A stretch of DNA of 20,667 bases from a virus, in the IMG/VR virus record IMGVR_UViG_3300043621_000060, positions 1 through 20,667 of that record; one strand, given 5' to 3'. The notes beneath the pieces were generated by a model, which saw only the letters and a program-made list of their open reading frames with translations, did not search any database and was not told the origin of the DNA. This document shows, in pieces, positions 1-5,817 of this stretch; the stretch's first letter is position 1; every line of letters begins with the position of its first letter. Both the position numbers and the translations under genes were made by a program.

Positions 1-1173
1 GGGCGGCTGGTATCCCACCTCGATGGACAGCCCGAAGCGGTCGGCGAAGGCGGCGTTTTGTCTCACAACGCCAACAAATCCCTTGGCCGCGCCACCATCG
101 CTCAACGTCGCATTGTTCGTTGCGAAAAAGACAACGTTCCTGGCGACCGAAATCCGCTCGCCCGTATCTGGAACGAAATAGGTCATTGATTGCAGAAGGT
201 TATTGAGTGCCACGCCCACGGCCGGGCGCATTCCGCCCACCTCGTCCAGACAGATCACCATGCCCGGCTGGCGCATCGCGGCCAGCAACAGGCCGTCAGC
301 CCATGCCACGCCGCCTTTCCCGTCCAGCACTCGCTGGCCCATGAGCGTATCCACTTCAACGCCGTCGGACAGGCTGATGCAGGTATAGGGGCGCCCCGTC
401 CGCGCGGCGAATTGCTGCGCCCAGGCCGTCTTGCCGGTGCCGGCCGGCCCCCACATCAAAACGTGCTTGGCGGGCGAACCGGCCGCCCGGGCGCGGTCGG
501 AGCGTGCCATCTGCGCCAGCGCCAGCGCCGTTGCCTCGGGCGGAAAAACATAGGCTGGGTTGATGGTCGGCGCGTCCGGGTGATCCCAGACAGTGATCTG
601 GCGCCCGGCCGCAGGGTGGCCAGTCGGCAGACCGAACAAGCCGCCCCACGTCGCCGCTGCCTTCGGCTTGAGGTCATGCACGCCCGCCGGCAGCTTCTCC
701 GGCGCGTCGCGATACACGATTTTTTCCACCGTCACGGCCGGCTTTGCGGCGGCCAGGATGAGGCTTTCCAGATCGGCGCGGATCGCTCCGAACCCACCTT
801 CTACCAGATCGGATTTCAGCCCCTCGATGCGTGTCTTGATGTCGGCCGGCGCCAGCGCCACGGCCGGCACGCTGGCCGGCGCCGTGGTCGGCGCGATCGC
901 CGCAGGGTCGGCCGCCTTGGCTGCGGTGCTGGCACGGAAGGCGGCGACGATGAAGGGCGCGGGGGATGCGGCCGGCGCCGCGCCCCCAGCGGCCAAGGCG
1001 GCGCTCGCGATGTCATCCGCGTTGCCCCCCAGCGTCGCCACTAGGGCGCGAAGCTCGGCGCGCGTCATCCTGGCCACGTCGTGCGTGGCCTTGTCGTATC
1101 CGGCCGCATTGCGAACCCATGCGCGCAGCGCATCACGAATCAATTTAGGCTCCGGGCGTTTTTGTTCGGTCAC
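1..1173 (-). CDS. MoxR/CobS-like AAA+ ATPase (3' end off window)
   Basis: At least 391 residues are visible and the frame is still open at the left edge. The ATPase core is clear: Walker A GPAGTGKT at residues 242-249, Walker B MVICLDE ending at D310-E311, and a sensor-1-like stretch FFATNNA with N353/N354, followed by ADRFGLSIEVGYQPP as seen in MoxR/CbbQ/CobS-type ATPases. The first ~60 residues are charged, residues ~60-110 are Ala/Pro-rich linker, and a pre-ATPase segment leads to the P-loop. The GTG start at 1173 is chosen because GGGAG lies 7 nt upstream and because it overlaps the stop of the upstream micro-ORF (GTGA). Such ATPases usually remodel a partner, often a VWA-domain protein encoded next door; that neighbour would lie off the left edge. 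Family assignment is solid, but the role in this phage is unknown. It is transcribed away from the virion genes. Confidence 0.88.
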   Translation of the reverse strand, partial: MTEQKRPEPKLIRDALRAWVRNAAGYDKATHDVARMTRAELRALVATLGGNADDIASAALAAGGAAPAASPAPFIVAAFRASTAAKAADPAAIAPTTAPASVPAVALAPADIKTRIEGLKSDLVEGGFGAIRADLESLILAAAKPAVTVEKIVYRDAPEKLPAGVHDLKPKAAATWGGLFGLPTGHPAAGRQITVWDHPDAPTINPAYVFPPEATALALAQMARSDRARAAGSPAKHVLMWGPAGTGKTAWAQQFAARTGRPYTCISLSDGVEVDTLMGQRVLDGKGGVAWADGLLLAAMRQPGMVICLDEVGGMRPAVGVALNNLLQSMTYFVPDTGERISVARNVVFFATNNATLSDGGAAKGFVGVVRQNAAFADRFGLSIEVGYQPP

Positions 1174-1250
1174 AGGGAAGCTCCCAGCAGCGCCAATAGG
1201 GCGCAATAGATGATGAATAAGCCAAAAAAGCGCAGCAATTCCAAGGGCAT
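1170..1250 (-). CDS. 26-aa single-helix membrane micro-ORF
   Basis: This reads MPLELLRFFGLFIIYCALL followed by ALLGASL and a TGA stop. Almost the whole product is one hydrophobic helix with a single Arg near the N terminus, so an inner-membrane micropeptide is the natural reading. The start is supported by GGAGA 7 nt upstream (1258-1262). The stop overlaps the GTG start of the AAA+ ATPase gene as GTGA, the layout of translational coupling. The frame stays open further upstream, but that extension is Arg/Pro/Trp-rich and lies antisense to better genes, so only this end is called. It could be a leader peptide for the ATPase, a holin-like or regulatory membrane peptide, or chance; I recognise no family. 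Confidence 0.5.
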   Translation of the reverse strand: MPLELLRFFGLFIIYCALLALLGASL

Positions 1251-1257
1251 AAGCTTG

Positions 1258-1262
1258 TCTCC
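1258..1262 (-). promoter_or_regulatory. Ribosome binding site of the micro-ORF
   Basis: GGAGA on the minus strand sits 7 nt before the ATG at 1250. It is the main reason for calling such a short coding region. Confidence 0.5.
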
Positions 1263-1307
1263 GGGTTGGGTTTGTTTCGGTGTTCGTCTTGGGTAGCGAC
1301 CCATAGG

Positions 1308-1324
1308 ACGCACAATTTGTGCGT
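1308..1324. promoter_or_regulatory. 17-bp perfect palindrome, candidate operator
   Basis: Arms ACGCACAA and TTGTGCGT flank a single central T. The dyad lies between the leftward micro-ORF/ATPase pair (start 1250) and the rightward gene starting at 1361, the usual place for an operator bound by a homodimeric repressor controlling divergent transcription. It is not followed by a T-run, so a terminator is less likely. No obvious sigma-70 promoter can be fixed beside it. Confidence 0.5.
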
Positions 1325-1360
1325 TTTGTCCAGCATGTTGGCCGCCATACAGTGCAAGCC

Positions 1361-1798
1361 ATGCAAGGCGAACGGTACGAACCGAAACAATCAGTAGCTG
1401 CGCCAAAAAAGCGGGGTGGGTGGCGCGGGTCGCAAGCGTCTCTTGATGCGCTGGCGCTGCATCGGCCGCAGTGGGCGGACCATCCCAAGTGCCCCAAGTG
1501 CGGCGCCGTGGCGCTGGCCATGAGCGGCCGCGGATTGTGCCAGCGCCACGCTGGCGCACTGCGGCGCCCGCCTCCGTCGCCGGAAGTGAGGGACAAGCGA
1601 GAGGTGCGCCGGTTGCTATGGGGCGGCCTGGTGCCGGTCGAACTGCGCCAGGTGGCCACGTTCGCCAGGTGCGCCCACGGCCCGGCCAGGTTGGCTCGCC
1701 TGGCGCTGGCCATGGTCGCGGCCTGGCCGCTGCGCCAGGTTGATCCGGCGGCGTGGGCGGAGGCTGCCAGGTCGGCCAGACAGGCTCTTGATGCCTAG
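1361..1798 (+). CDS. Small zinc-finger-like phage protein
   Basis: A 145-residue basic protein. Residues 44-63 hold a C-x2-C-x12-C-x2-H pattern (C44, C47, C60, H63) inside HPKCPKCG...LCQRHAG, which resembles small phage proteins with a Cys/His-rich patch followed by RHAG or MHGG that often sit near terminase genes. The N-terminal half (KRGGWRGSQASLDAL) is positively charged and could contact nucleic acid. The C-terminal half is Ala/Arg/Leu-rich helix. The ATG at 1361 is preferred over an in-frame GTG at 1319, which falls inside the palindrome; neither has a strong ribosome binding site. The stop overlaps the next gene's ATG (ATGCCTAG). The 3' half carries five DNA-level GCCAGGT repeats. Function unassigned. 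Confidence 0.6.
   Translation: MQGERYEPKQSVAAPKKRGGWRGSQASLDALALHRPQWADHPKCPKCGAVALAMSGRGLCQRHAGALRRPPPSPEVRDKREVRRLLWGGLVPVELRQVATFARCAHGPARLARLALAMVAAWPLRQVDPAAWAEAARSARQALDA
1647..1772 (+). repeat. Five GCCAGGT direct repeats
   Basis: Exact GCCAGGT copies begin at 1647, 1664, 1685, 1734 and 1766. They fall in different reading frames of the overlapping gene, so the repetition is at DNA level. Three further GCCAGG copies follow at about 1841, 1983 and 2097. The arrangement is iteron-like, but the spacing (17, 21, 49, 32) is irregular. Confidence 0.55.
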
Positions 1799-2123
1799 GG
1801 CGCGGCCGTTGTCTGGCTTGTCTCGGTTGTCTGGCGCGCGCCAGGACAAGGCAGACCACGCGGACAACGCTGCACATAACGCCCCGACTACTGACTACCT
1901 CGGCATGGATCAGAGGCTTGTCCGGGAAACACTCCGTGATCTGCTGCAATCGGACGCTCCGGCGGCGGCCAAAGCACAGGCGGCCAGGACGCTAGCCGAG
2001 ATGTCGGGCTTGGTTGGCCGTCACCAAGACAAACCAAGCGAAATGGACAAACGCCCGTTGTCTGCCTTGTCCCAGGACGAATTGCGGGCAGAGTTGGCCA
2101 GGGTGGTAGGTCTAAGCCGTTGA
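1791..2123 (+). CDS. Putative small terminase subunit (weak)
   Basis: A 110-residue protein beginning at an ATG that overlaps the upstream stop; an in-frame ATG at 1740 would lengthen it but lies deep inside the previous gene. Residues ~1-38 are low complexity and repeat LSG/LSR, produced by three tandem 9-bp units. Residues ~38-72 (DQRLVRETLRDLLQSDAPAA onward) form an amphipathic helical segment, and the tail reads PLSALSQDELRAELARV. A helix-rich middle ending in a LSxDELxxELxR tail is seen in several small phage DNA-packaging proteins, and the location upstream of the large terminase gene fits. No helix-turn-helix can be proven by eye. It could equally be an unrelated small regulator. Confidence 0.4.
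   Translation: MPRARPLSGLSRLSGARQDKADHADNAAHNAPTTDYLGMDQRLVRETLRDLLQSDAPAAAKAQAARTLAEMSGLVGRHQDKPSEMDKRPLSALSQDELRAELARVVGLSR
1809..1832 (+). repeat. Three tandem 9-bp TTGTCTNNN units
   Basis: TTGTCT occurs at 1809, 1818 and 1827, exactly 9 bp apart, encoding LSG-LSR-LS in the putative small terminase. The series is followed on the same 9-bp register by inverted copies GGACAA at 1844 and 1862. The last TTGTCT and the first GGACAA can pair as a hairpin through GGCG/CGCC with one bulged base. Confidence 0.65.
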
Positions 2124-2159
2124 TAAGACAAGCTTAGACACGCCCTATCTAGGGGCGTG
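2111..2159 (+). terminator. Two back-to-back hairpins at the end of the leading operon
   Basis: The first pairs TCTAAGC (2111-2117) with GCTTAGA (2132-2138) around a 14-nt loop and spans the TGA stop at 2121-2123. The second begins at the next base and pairs CACGCCC (2139-2145) with GGGCGTG (2153-2159) around a 7-nt loop. Both stems are perfect 7-mers. There is no strong T-run after the second, so a classical intrinsic terminator is not proven; RNA stabilisation or a protein binding site are alternatives. Confidence 0.4.
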
Positions 2160-2340
2160 CCTGCCTTGCCTTGTCCTGTTTTGGCTGCCTTGCTTGCTCG
2201 GCTGGCTCGCAGACAAGCAATCGAACGCGCGAATCGCGAAACCGCCCCTGGCCCCTCGCGCGCGAGCGCCTGGTGCCATTATCACCCACACGCACAAAAT
2301 TTGAACTCCCCAACTTTCGTTGCCGTTTCGTTCTGGCTTT

Positions 2341-2371
2341 AAAGCTGGCCGGGGCTTTTGTTGTTTTTGTC
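2341..2371 (+). terminator. Weak hairpin with T-rich tail
   Basis: AAAGCT (2341-2346) can pair with GGCTTT (2353-2358), including one G-U pair, around GGCCGG; TGTTGTTTTTG follows. This could terminate read-through before the tail fibre gene. The stem is short, and the T-rich tail is also part of the repeated promoter-like element, so the two readings compete. Confidence 0.25.
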
Positions 2372-2389
2372 CCACTGCCAATGTAGACA
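2357..2389 (+). promoter_or_regulatory. Repeated 33-bp promoter-like element, copy A
   Basis: The pattern is TTTGTTGT-N-TTTGTCC-N9-T-R-TAGACA, matching copy B at 10396-10428 at 25 of 33 positions with no gap. Read as a promoter, TTGTTG (2358-2363) and TGTAGA (2382-2387) are 18 bp apart, and the element ends 28 nt before the tail fibre ATG. The conserved TTTGTCC inside the spacer is not explained by a plain sigma-70 promoter and may be an activator or phage-factor site. Confidence 0.5.
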
Positions 2390-2417
2390 AGGAAACCAAC
2401 GCAAAAGGCCCGGCCTT

Positions 2418-5189
2418 ATGCCCGCGATCCCAGCCAAGCCCGTCCGCGCGTATTCGTTCACGTCGCACTCCACAAGCCAGCCAAGCCAGCCCCAGCCGGG
2501 TGGAAGCATGGATGGCGAGTATGACCGGAGTAACAGCGCCACTGGCTCGATCATTGATGTCCTGCACGTCTCACTCAACCCTGACGGCACGCTGAAATCC
2601 CAGGCGGTTGAAGACGCCTACAACCCGGGCGACCCAACCAACGGCGGCGAGTTCGTCAACGTCTTCAACGAACCCAGCGCCCTGAACGCTCGCACCGCCA
2701 TGGCGTGGGCGGAACACCTACCTGACATCCTGCCCGCCGACGTTCTGGCCAACTCGGAAGTGACCGGCGACCATTGGTCGTCCCGTTGGTGGGCGAACAA
2801 GGCCGCCCAGATTGTCGATGACTTCCATAACAACCCGAACCTGCCCCCGACTGACTGGGATGACATCCCGAACAAGCCAACCACCTTTCCCCCCACGCTC
2901 CCGATCGCGCAGTCCGATGTCACCGGCCTCCTGACCGACCTGAACAGCAAGCTGCCCCTCGCGGGCGGAATACTGACCGGGCCTCTGACCTTGGCCGGCA
3001 ACGGCACCAACCCCCTTCACGCCGTCGCCTTCCAGCAACTCGCGCCCTTCGCCACCTCGGCCAGCCCCGTCTTCACGGGCGACCCACAGGCCCCCACGCC
3101 CCCGCCGGGCGACGCTGACACCTCCATCGCCACCACCGAGTTTGTCATGGCCGCCGTGGCCGCCAGCACCACGGGCGTCGCCACTTGGAACGCCCGCACC
3201 GGCAACGTCGTCCTGAACACCACGGATGTTGTCTCGGTGTTTCCCGGTTCCGTGGCCATCCCCTTGATGGATGGCGTGGGCGTGTCGGGTTCCGCTGTCA
3301 CATGGTCGCGTGGCGACCATGTGCATCCTACCGACACCACGCGGGCGCCAATCGTCAGCCCCGCCTTCACCGGCAACCCAACCGGCGTCACCCGGGCGCC
3401 CGGAGACAACACGATCAGCCTTGCCACCACCGCCTTTGTCACGGCCGGTTTCCTCGCCCTGGCGGGCGGAAGCCAGTCCATGGCGGGGCCTCTCAACGTC
3501 GGCGTCGCCGCCATCCCTGGCCTCACGCCCGCCACCGTCAACACGGGCGATATCATCCTGAATGGTGGGCTGAGCTTCAACGTCTATTATGGCGGCAGCA
3601 GTGTTTGGAAGCGCCGGGAAGCCGGCACGGGCGCGCTCATCCACCTCGACTACACCGCCCCCACCCCGTCGCTGAACTTCTTCACCGTCGCCACGGGCGC
3701 CAAGGATTCCGCCGCCACCCTGAACACGATGTTTCAGGTGCAGGAGACGAATACCTACGTAAACAACCGCCTGATCGTGCAGTCCGGGCGGATTGTCTCG
3801 CAATCCACGCTCGCCACCGATGTCTCGTCCTTCACCGCTTTTAACCAGGGCAACAACAAGGGTGCCGGCTTCTGGAGCAACAACGGCCAGATTGATTTCG
3901 GCTCGATGGATGGTGGCGGCGGGATTGTCACCTATTATGGCGGGTTTAATAGTGCCGGCTCCTTCATCGCCACAAACTATCTTAGCGGCAATATCGTGCT
4001 TGCCAAATCCGGCATGCAGATCGGTGAAGGCATTGGCTACGCCTGGAACCATTACGTCGAAGCTGGGTCGAACGATCACATCCAGGGGCATGCCGGCGGC
4101 TGGTATGATCGGTGGGCGAGTAACGGCGGGCTGCGGTCGTGGGTCGGCGGCAACGTCACTACAATGTCACACGATGGCTCAGGCAACACTGAGATTAAAG
4201 GTTTCGTGCGGGCTCAGAACGGCGTCTACGGTGATGCCAACCATACGGCATTGCTCTTGAGCGGCAATCGCTGGGGCATCCTGCGTCTTGTCAGCAATGG
4301 CGCGCAGTTCCAGTGCGACAACACCACCGGATACCTGCAATGGGTCCGTGGCGGCGATGGCCTGGAGATGTTTGGCATAAACACATCCGGCCAATTCTCG
4401 ACAGCCGGTTTCATCAATGCCAGGGGCGCCGACGCGAACGGCTACGCATTCACCTCAAGTGCCGGCGGGCTTTGGCTCTCTGGCAGCGCGTATTTCGGCG
4501 GCGGCATCGGAACCGGCGGCGATGTAAGTGCTGGGCAGTTGATTTACTGCAACGCCGGCGTATATGGGCAAACCGGCGTCTGGGCGAACCATGTAAATAG
4601 CGGCGGCAACTTCGGCATATACCCCAGCGGCAACTGGCGCTTCCTCCAGTTCTCGCCAGAGTGGCGTCTACAATGGAGCCACGACCAGCCCGACTTCTCG
4701 TATTGGGCCAGCAGCCGGATACTCCTGCAATGCCGCAATGGCGATGGCGTCCTGATCAACCCATCCGGCACAGTCGGCGGAAATGGCGCATACTGGAATT
4801 TCTCCGACCTCCGCAACAAGGAGAACATCGAGCCGTCTGCGGTTGGGTTGACTGAAATCCTCCAGCTCCAGCCTGTGCAATTCAAGCGCGTCGCTATGGT
4901 CGGCGATGAGGGCGGGACATCGCCTGATGGCATCGTGACCCCTCCGATGATCCGCCGGCAGGAGATCGGCTTCGTCGCCCAGGACGTTCTGAAAGTCATC
5001 CCCCAAGCCGTCGTCAACGCGGGTTTCCCGCTCCCTGACGGCTCCGGCACCCTGGAAGACACCGACCCGACCCTTGGCCTGACCTACGACACAATCACCG
5101 CCGCTCTCGTCAACGCCACCAAGGAACTGAGCGGCCAGATCAACACCCTCCACACCCGCATCAAAGCCTTGGAAACCCCCACACCATGA
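2418..5189 (+). CDS. Tail fibre/spike with C-terminal S74 self-cleaving chaperone
   Basis: A 923-residue receptor-binding protein. Residues ~11-50 (AYSFTSHSTSQPSQPQPGG then a D-E-containing helix) match a conserved N-terminal segment of phage fibres, which supports ATG 2418 over later ATG 2508, although the ribosome binding site is weak. Residues ~175-200 carry PLAGGILTGPLTLAGN, a common fibre motif. Two copies of a SPxFTGxP...PGD...ATTxFV unit lie at about 214-246 and 312-344. The middle is a Gly/Asn/Ser-rich beta-structured shaft. The C terminus is a peptidase S74 chaperone: S796 and K801 in SDLRNK have the S-x4-K spacing of the catalytic dyad, followed by EIGFVAQDV. By analogy with known members, cleavage just before S796 would release about 128 residues after trimerisation. 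The gene sits between the putative small and the large terminase rather than at the end of the virion block. Confidence 0.92.
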   Translation: MPAIPAKPVRAYSFTSHSTSQPSQPQPGGSMDGEYDRSNSATGSIIDVLHVSLNPDGTLKSQAVEDAYNPGDPTNGGEFVNVFNEPSALNARTAMAWAEHLPDILPADVLANSEVTGDHWSSRWWANKAAQIVDDFHNNPNLPPTDWDDIPNKPTTFPPTLPIAQSDVTGLLTDLNSKLPLAGGILTGPLTLAGNGTNPLHAVAFQQLAPFATSASPVFTGDPQAPTPPPGDADTSIATTEFVMAAVAASTTGVATWNARTGNVVLNTTDVVSVFPGSVAIPLMDGVGVSGSAVTWSRGDHVHPTDTTRAPIVSPAFTGNPTGVTRAPGDNTISLATTAFVTAGFLALAGGSQSMAGPLNVGVAAIPGLTPATVNTGDIILNGGLSFNVYYGGSSVWKRREAGTGALIHLDYTAPTPSLNFFTVATGAKDSAATLNTMFQVQETNTYVNNRLIVQSGRIVSQSTLATDVSSFTAFNQGNNKGAGFWSNNGQIDFGSMDGGGGIVTYYGGFNSAGSFIATNYLSGNIVLAKSGMQIGEGIGYAWNHYVEAGSNDHIQGHAGGWYDRWASNGGLRSWVGGNVTTMSHDGSGNTEIKGFVRAQNGVYGDANHTALLLSGNRWGILRLVSNGAQFQCDNTTGYLQWVRGGDGLEMFGINTSGQFSTAGFINARGADANGYAFTSSAGGLWLSGSAYFGGGIGTGGDVSAGQLIYCNAGVYGQTGVWANHVNSGGNFGIYPSGNWRFLQFSPEWRLQWSHDQPDFSYWASSRILLQCRNGDGVLINPSGTVGGNGAYWNFSDLRNKENIEPSAVGLTEILQLQPVQFKRVAMVGDEGGTSPDGIVTPPMIRRQEIGFVAQDVLKVIPQAVVNAGFPLPDGSGTLEDTDPTLGLTYDTITAALVNATKELSGQINTLHTRIKALETPTP

Positions 5190-5323
5190 AGATCGAACTC
5201 TCGGAACAAGAGTGGCAACTGGTCATCAATGTCCTCGCCCGCGCGCCCTACAGCGAGGTGGCCCAAGTGATCGCCAATATCGCCCGCCAGGCCGGCGAGG
5301 CGCGTCAGGCGCCGCCGTCATGA
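5186..5323 (+). CDS. 45-aa conserved small phage protein
   Basis: MKIELSEQEWQLVINVLARA leads to a short helix ending APPS. The pattern (an acidic start, LSEQEW, then a V-x3-L-x5-Y-x-x-V repeat) resembles a family of very small helical proteins found near lysis or fibre genes in many proteobacterial phages; their function is not known. The ATG overlaps the tail fibre stop (ATGA) and the stop overlaps the next ATG (ATGA), so it is embedded in a coupled operon. There is no membrane segment. Confidence 0.65.
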   Translation: MKIELSEQEWQLVINVLARAPYSEVAQVIANIARQAGEARQAPPS

Positions 5324-5517
5324 TCGACTTCCTCATCTGGTTCATCCTTGTCCTGCTTGTCTTTGGCCTCCTGCTGTGGGTCATCGACATCATTCCTGGC
5401 CTCCCGCCCCAGATCAAAGTCATCGCCCGCGTCCTCGTCGCGGTCGCCCTCATTCTCGTCTTTCTCAACGCCATCGCGCCCGGCGGCCTGATGCGCTTCC
5501 CCCTGTGGCGGTCCTGA
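5320..5517 (+). CDS. Two-helix small membrane protein (Thivi_2564-like, possible holin)
   Basis: A 65-residue protein with two predicted transmembrane helices, about residues 3-23 (LIWFILVLLVFGLLLWVIDI) and 31-53 (KVIARVLVAVALILVFLNAI), joined by a short PGLPPQIK turn. The LLLWVI...P...IK...V-x-V-x-I-LVFLNA layout fits the small membrane family called Thivi_2564 that is frequent in phages. Size, topology and place among small late genes would also suit a holin, but nothing in the sequence proves lysis activity and no endolysin gene is adjacent. The ATG overlaps the upstream stop. A longer in-frame start would run antisense-like residues through the 45-aa gene and is rejected. Confidence 0.65.
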   Translation: MIDFLIWFILVLLVFGLLLWVIDIIPGLPPQIKVIARVLVAVALILVFLNAIAPGGLMRFPLWRS

Positions 5518-5520
5518 CCC

Positions 5521-5817
5521 ATGACCGACGAGGCCCGGTGGGCAATCGAGTGCCCGGCAGCCGACCGGCGTCAGGCGGCGGCGAAGGGGCACGATCCCGT
5601 CAACCATCCAGCCCACTACACCTCCGGCCCAGCCTGCCCCGGCTGCGGTCGCGTGATCGAGTGCATCGACATCTCCGAGCGAATGAACTTCTGTAAGGGC
5701 AACGCCTTCAAGTACCTCTGGCGGGAGGAGTTGAAGGGCAGCGGCCTTGTCGATCTCAAAAAGGCGCGTTGGTATCTCGACCGCGAGATCGCGCGCCGCG
5801 AGGCGGCCCATGACTGA
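5521..5817 (+). CDS. DUF3310 family protein
   Basis: A 98-residue protein with the DUF3310 signature in order: DPVNHPAHY (about 25-33), a CPGCG knuckle, IECIDI, then MNFCKGNAFKYLWR (about 55-68) and DLKKARWYLDREI (about 79-91). Members are widespread in phages and are sometimes labelled nucleotide kinases, although the biochemical role is not established. The Cys pair in the insertion plus the later Cys residues might bind metal. The ATG follows the previous stop after 3 nt. Its last codons (ARREAAHD) lie in a 35-bp sequence that is repeated at the end of the next gene and also provides GAGG in front of the following ATG. Confidence 0.85.
   Translation: MTDEARWAIECPAADRRQAAAKGHDPVNHPAHYTSGPACPGCGRVIECIDISERMNFCKGNAFKYLWREELKGSGLVDLKKARWYLDREIARREAAHD
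5783..5817 (+). repeat. 35-bp direct repeat, left copy
   Basis: This includes GCGCGCCGCGAGGCG followed by a CCCATG start and an overlapping CTGA stop. It matches 5973-6007 at 32 of 35 positions. Each copy is the end of one gene, the ribosome binding site (GAGG) of the next and the overlapping ATG/TGA junction. Confidence 0.75.

Larger units (their letters stand above)
1251..1360. other. Divergent intergenic control region
   Basis: About 110 bp separate the leftward and rightward starts. Besides the palindrome, it contains TTGTCT at 1255-1260 and TTGTCC at 1326-1331, two copies of the short word that is clustered further right. A rightward GTG at 1319 is possible as an upstream start for the next gene, but it would lie inside the palindrome and lacks a ribosome binding site. 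Confidence 0.5.
2124..2417. other. Gap with hairpins and promoter-like element
   Basis: No credible gene lies in this 294-bp stretch; short open frames here have poor composition and no family resemblance. It holds two adjacent hairpins (2111-2159), scattered TTGTCC/AGACAA words, an AT-richer patch (about 2280-2340), a short hairpin followed by a T-rich run (2341-2368) and the left copy of the 33-bp element (2357-2389). Confidence 0.6.

Noticed and set aside
190-1213. Rightward open frames across the AAA+ ATPase gene
   Set aside because: They are antisense shadows of a gene with clear Walker motifs; their products are His/Arg/Ala-rich and unstructured.
1251-1949. Long leftward frame upstream of the 26-aa micro-ORF
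   Set aside because: Its product is Arg/Pro/Trp-rich with no family character and lies antisense to the better-supported genes at 1361-2123; only its last 26 codons have a ribosome binding site and sensible composition.
2145-2567. Leftward 140-aa frame over the 2124-2417 gap
   Set aside because: It runs through the hairpin region and the tail fibre N terminus on the opposite strand, with no recognisable motif and no good start signal.
2718-4091. Leftward 457-aa frame inside the tail fibre gene
   Set aside because: Gly/Val/Asp-rich antisense translation of a GC-rich fibre gene; long only because stop codons are rare at this composition.
2418-5189. Diversity-generating retroelement target in the tail fibre
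   Set aside because: No reverse transcriptase gene or template repeat exists in the window, and the two fibre repeats are protein-level domain repeats rather than an adenine-varied pair.
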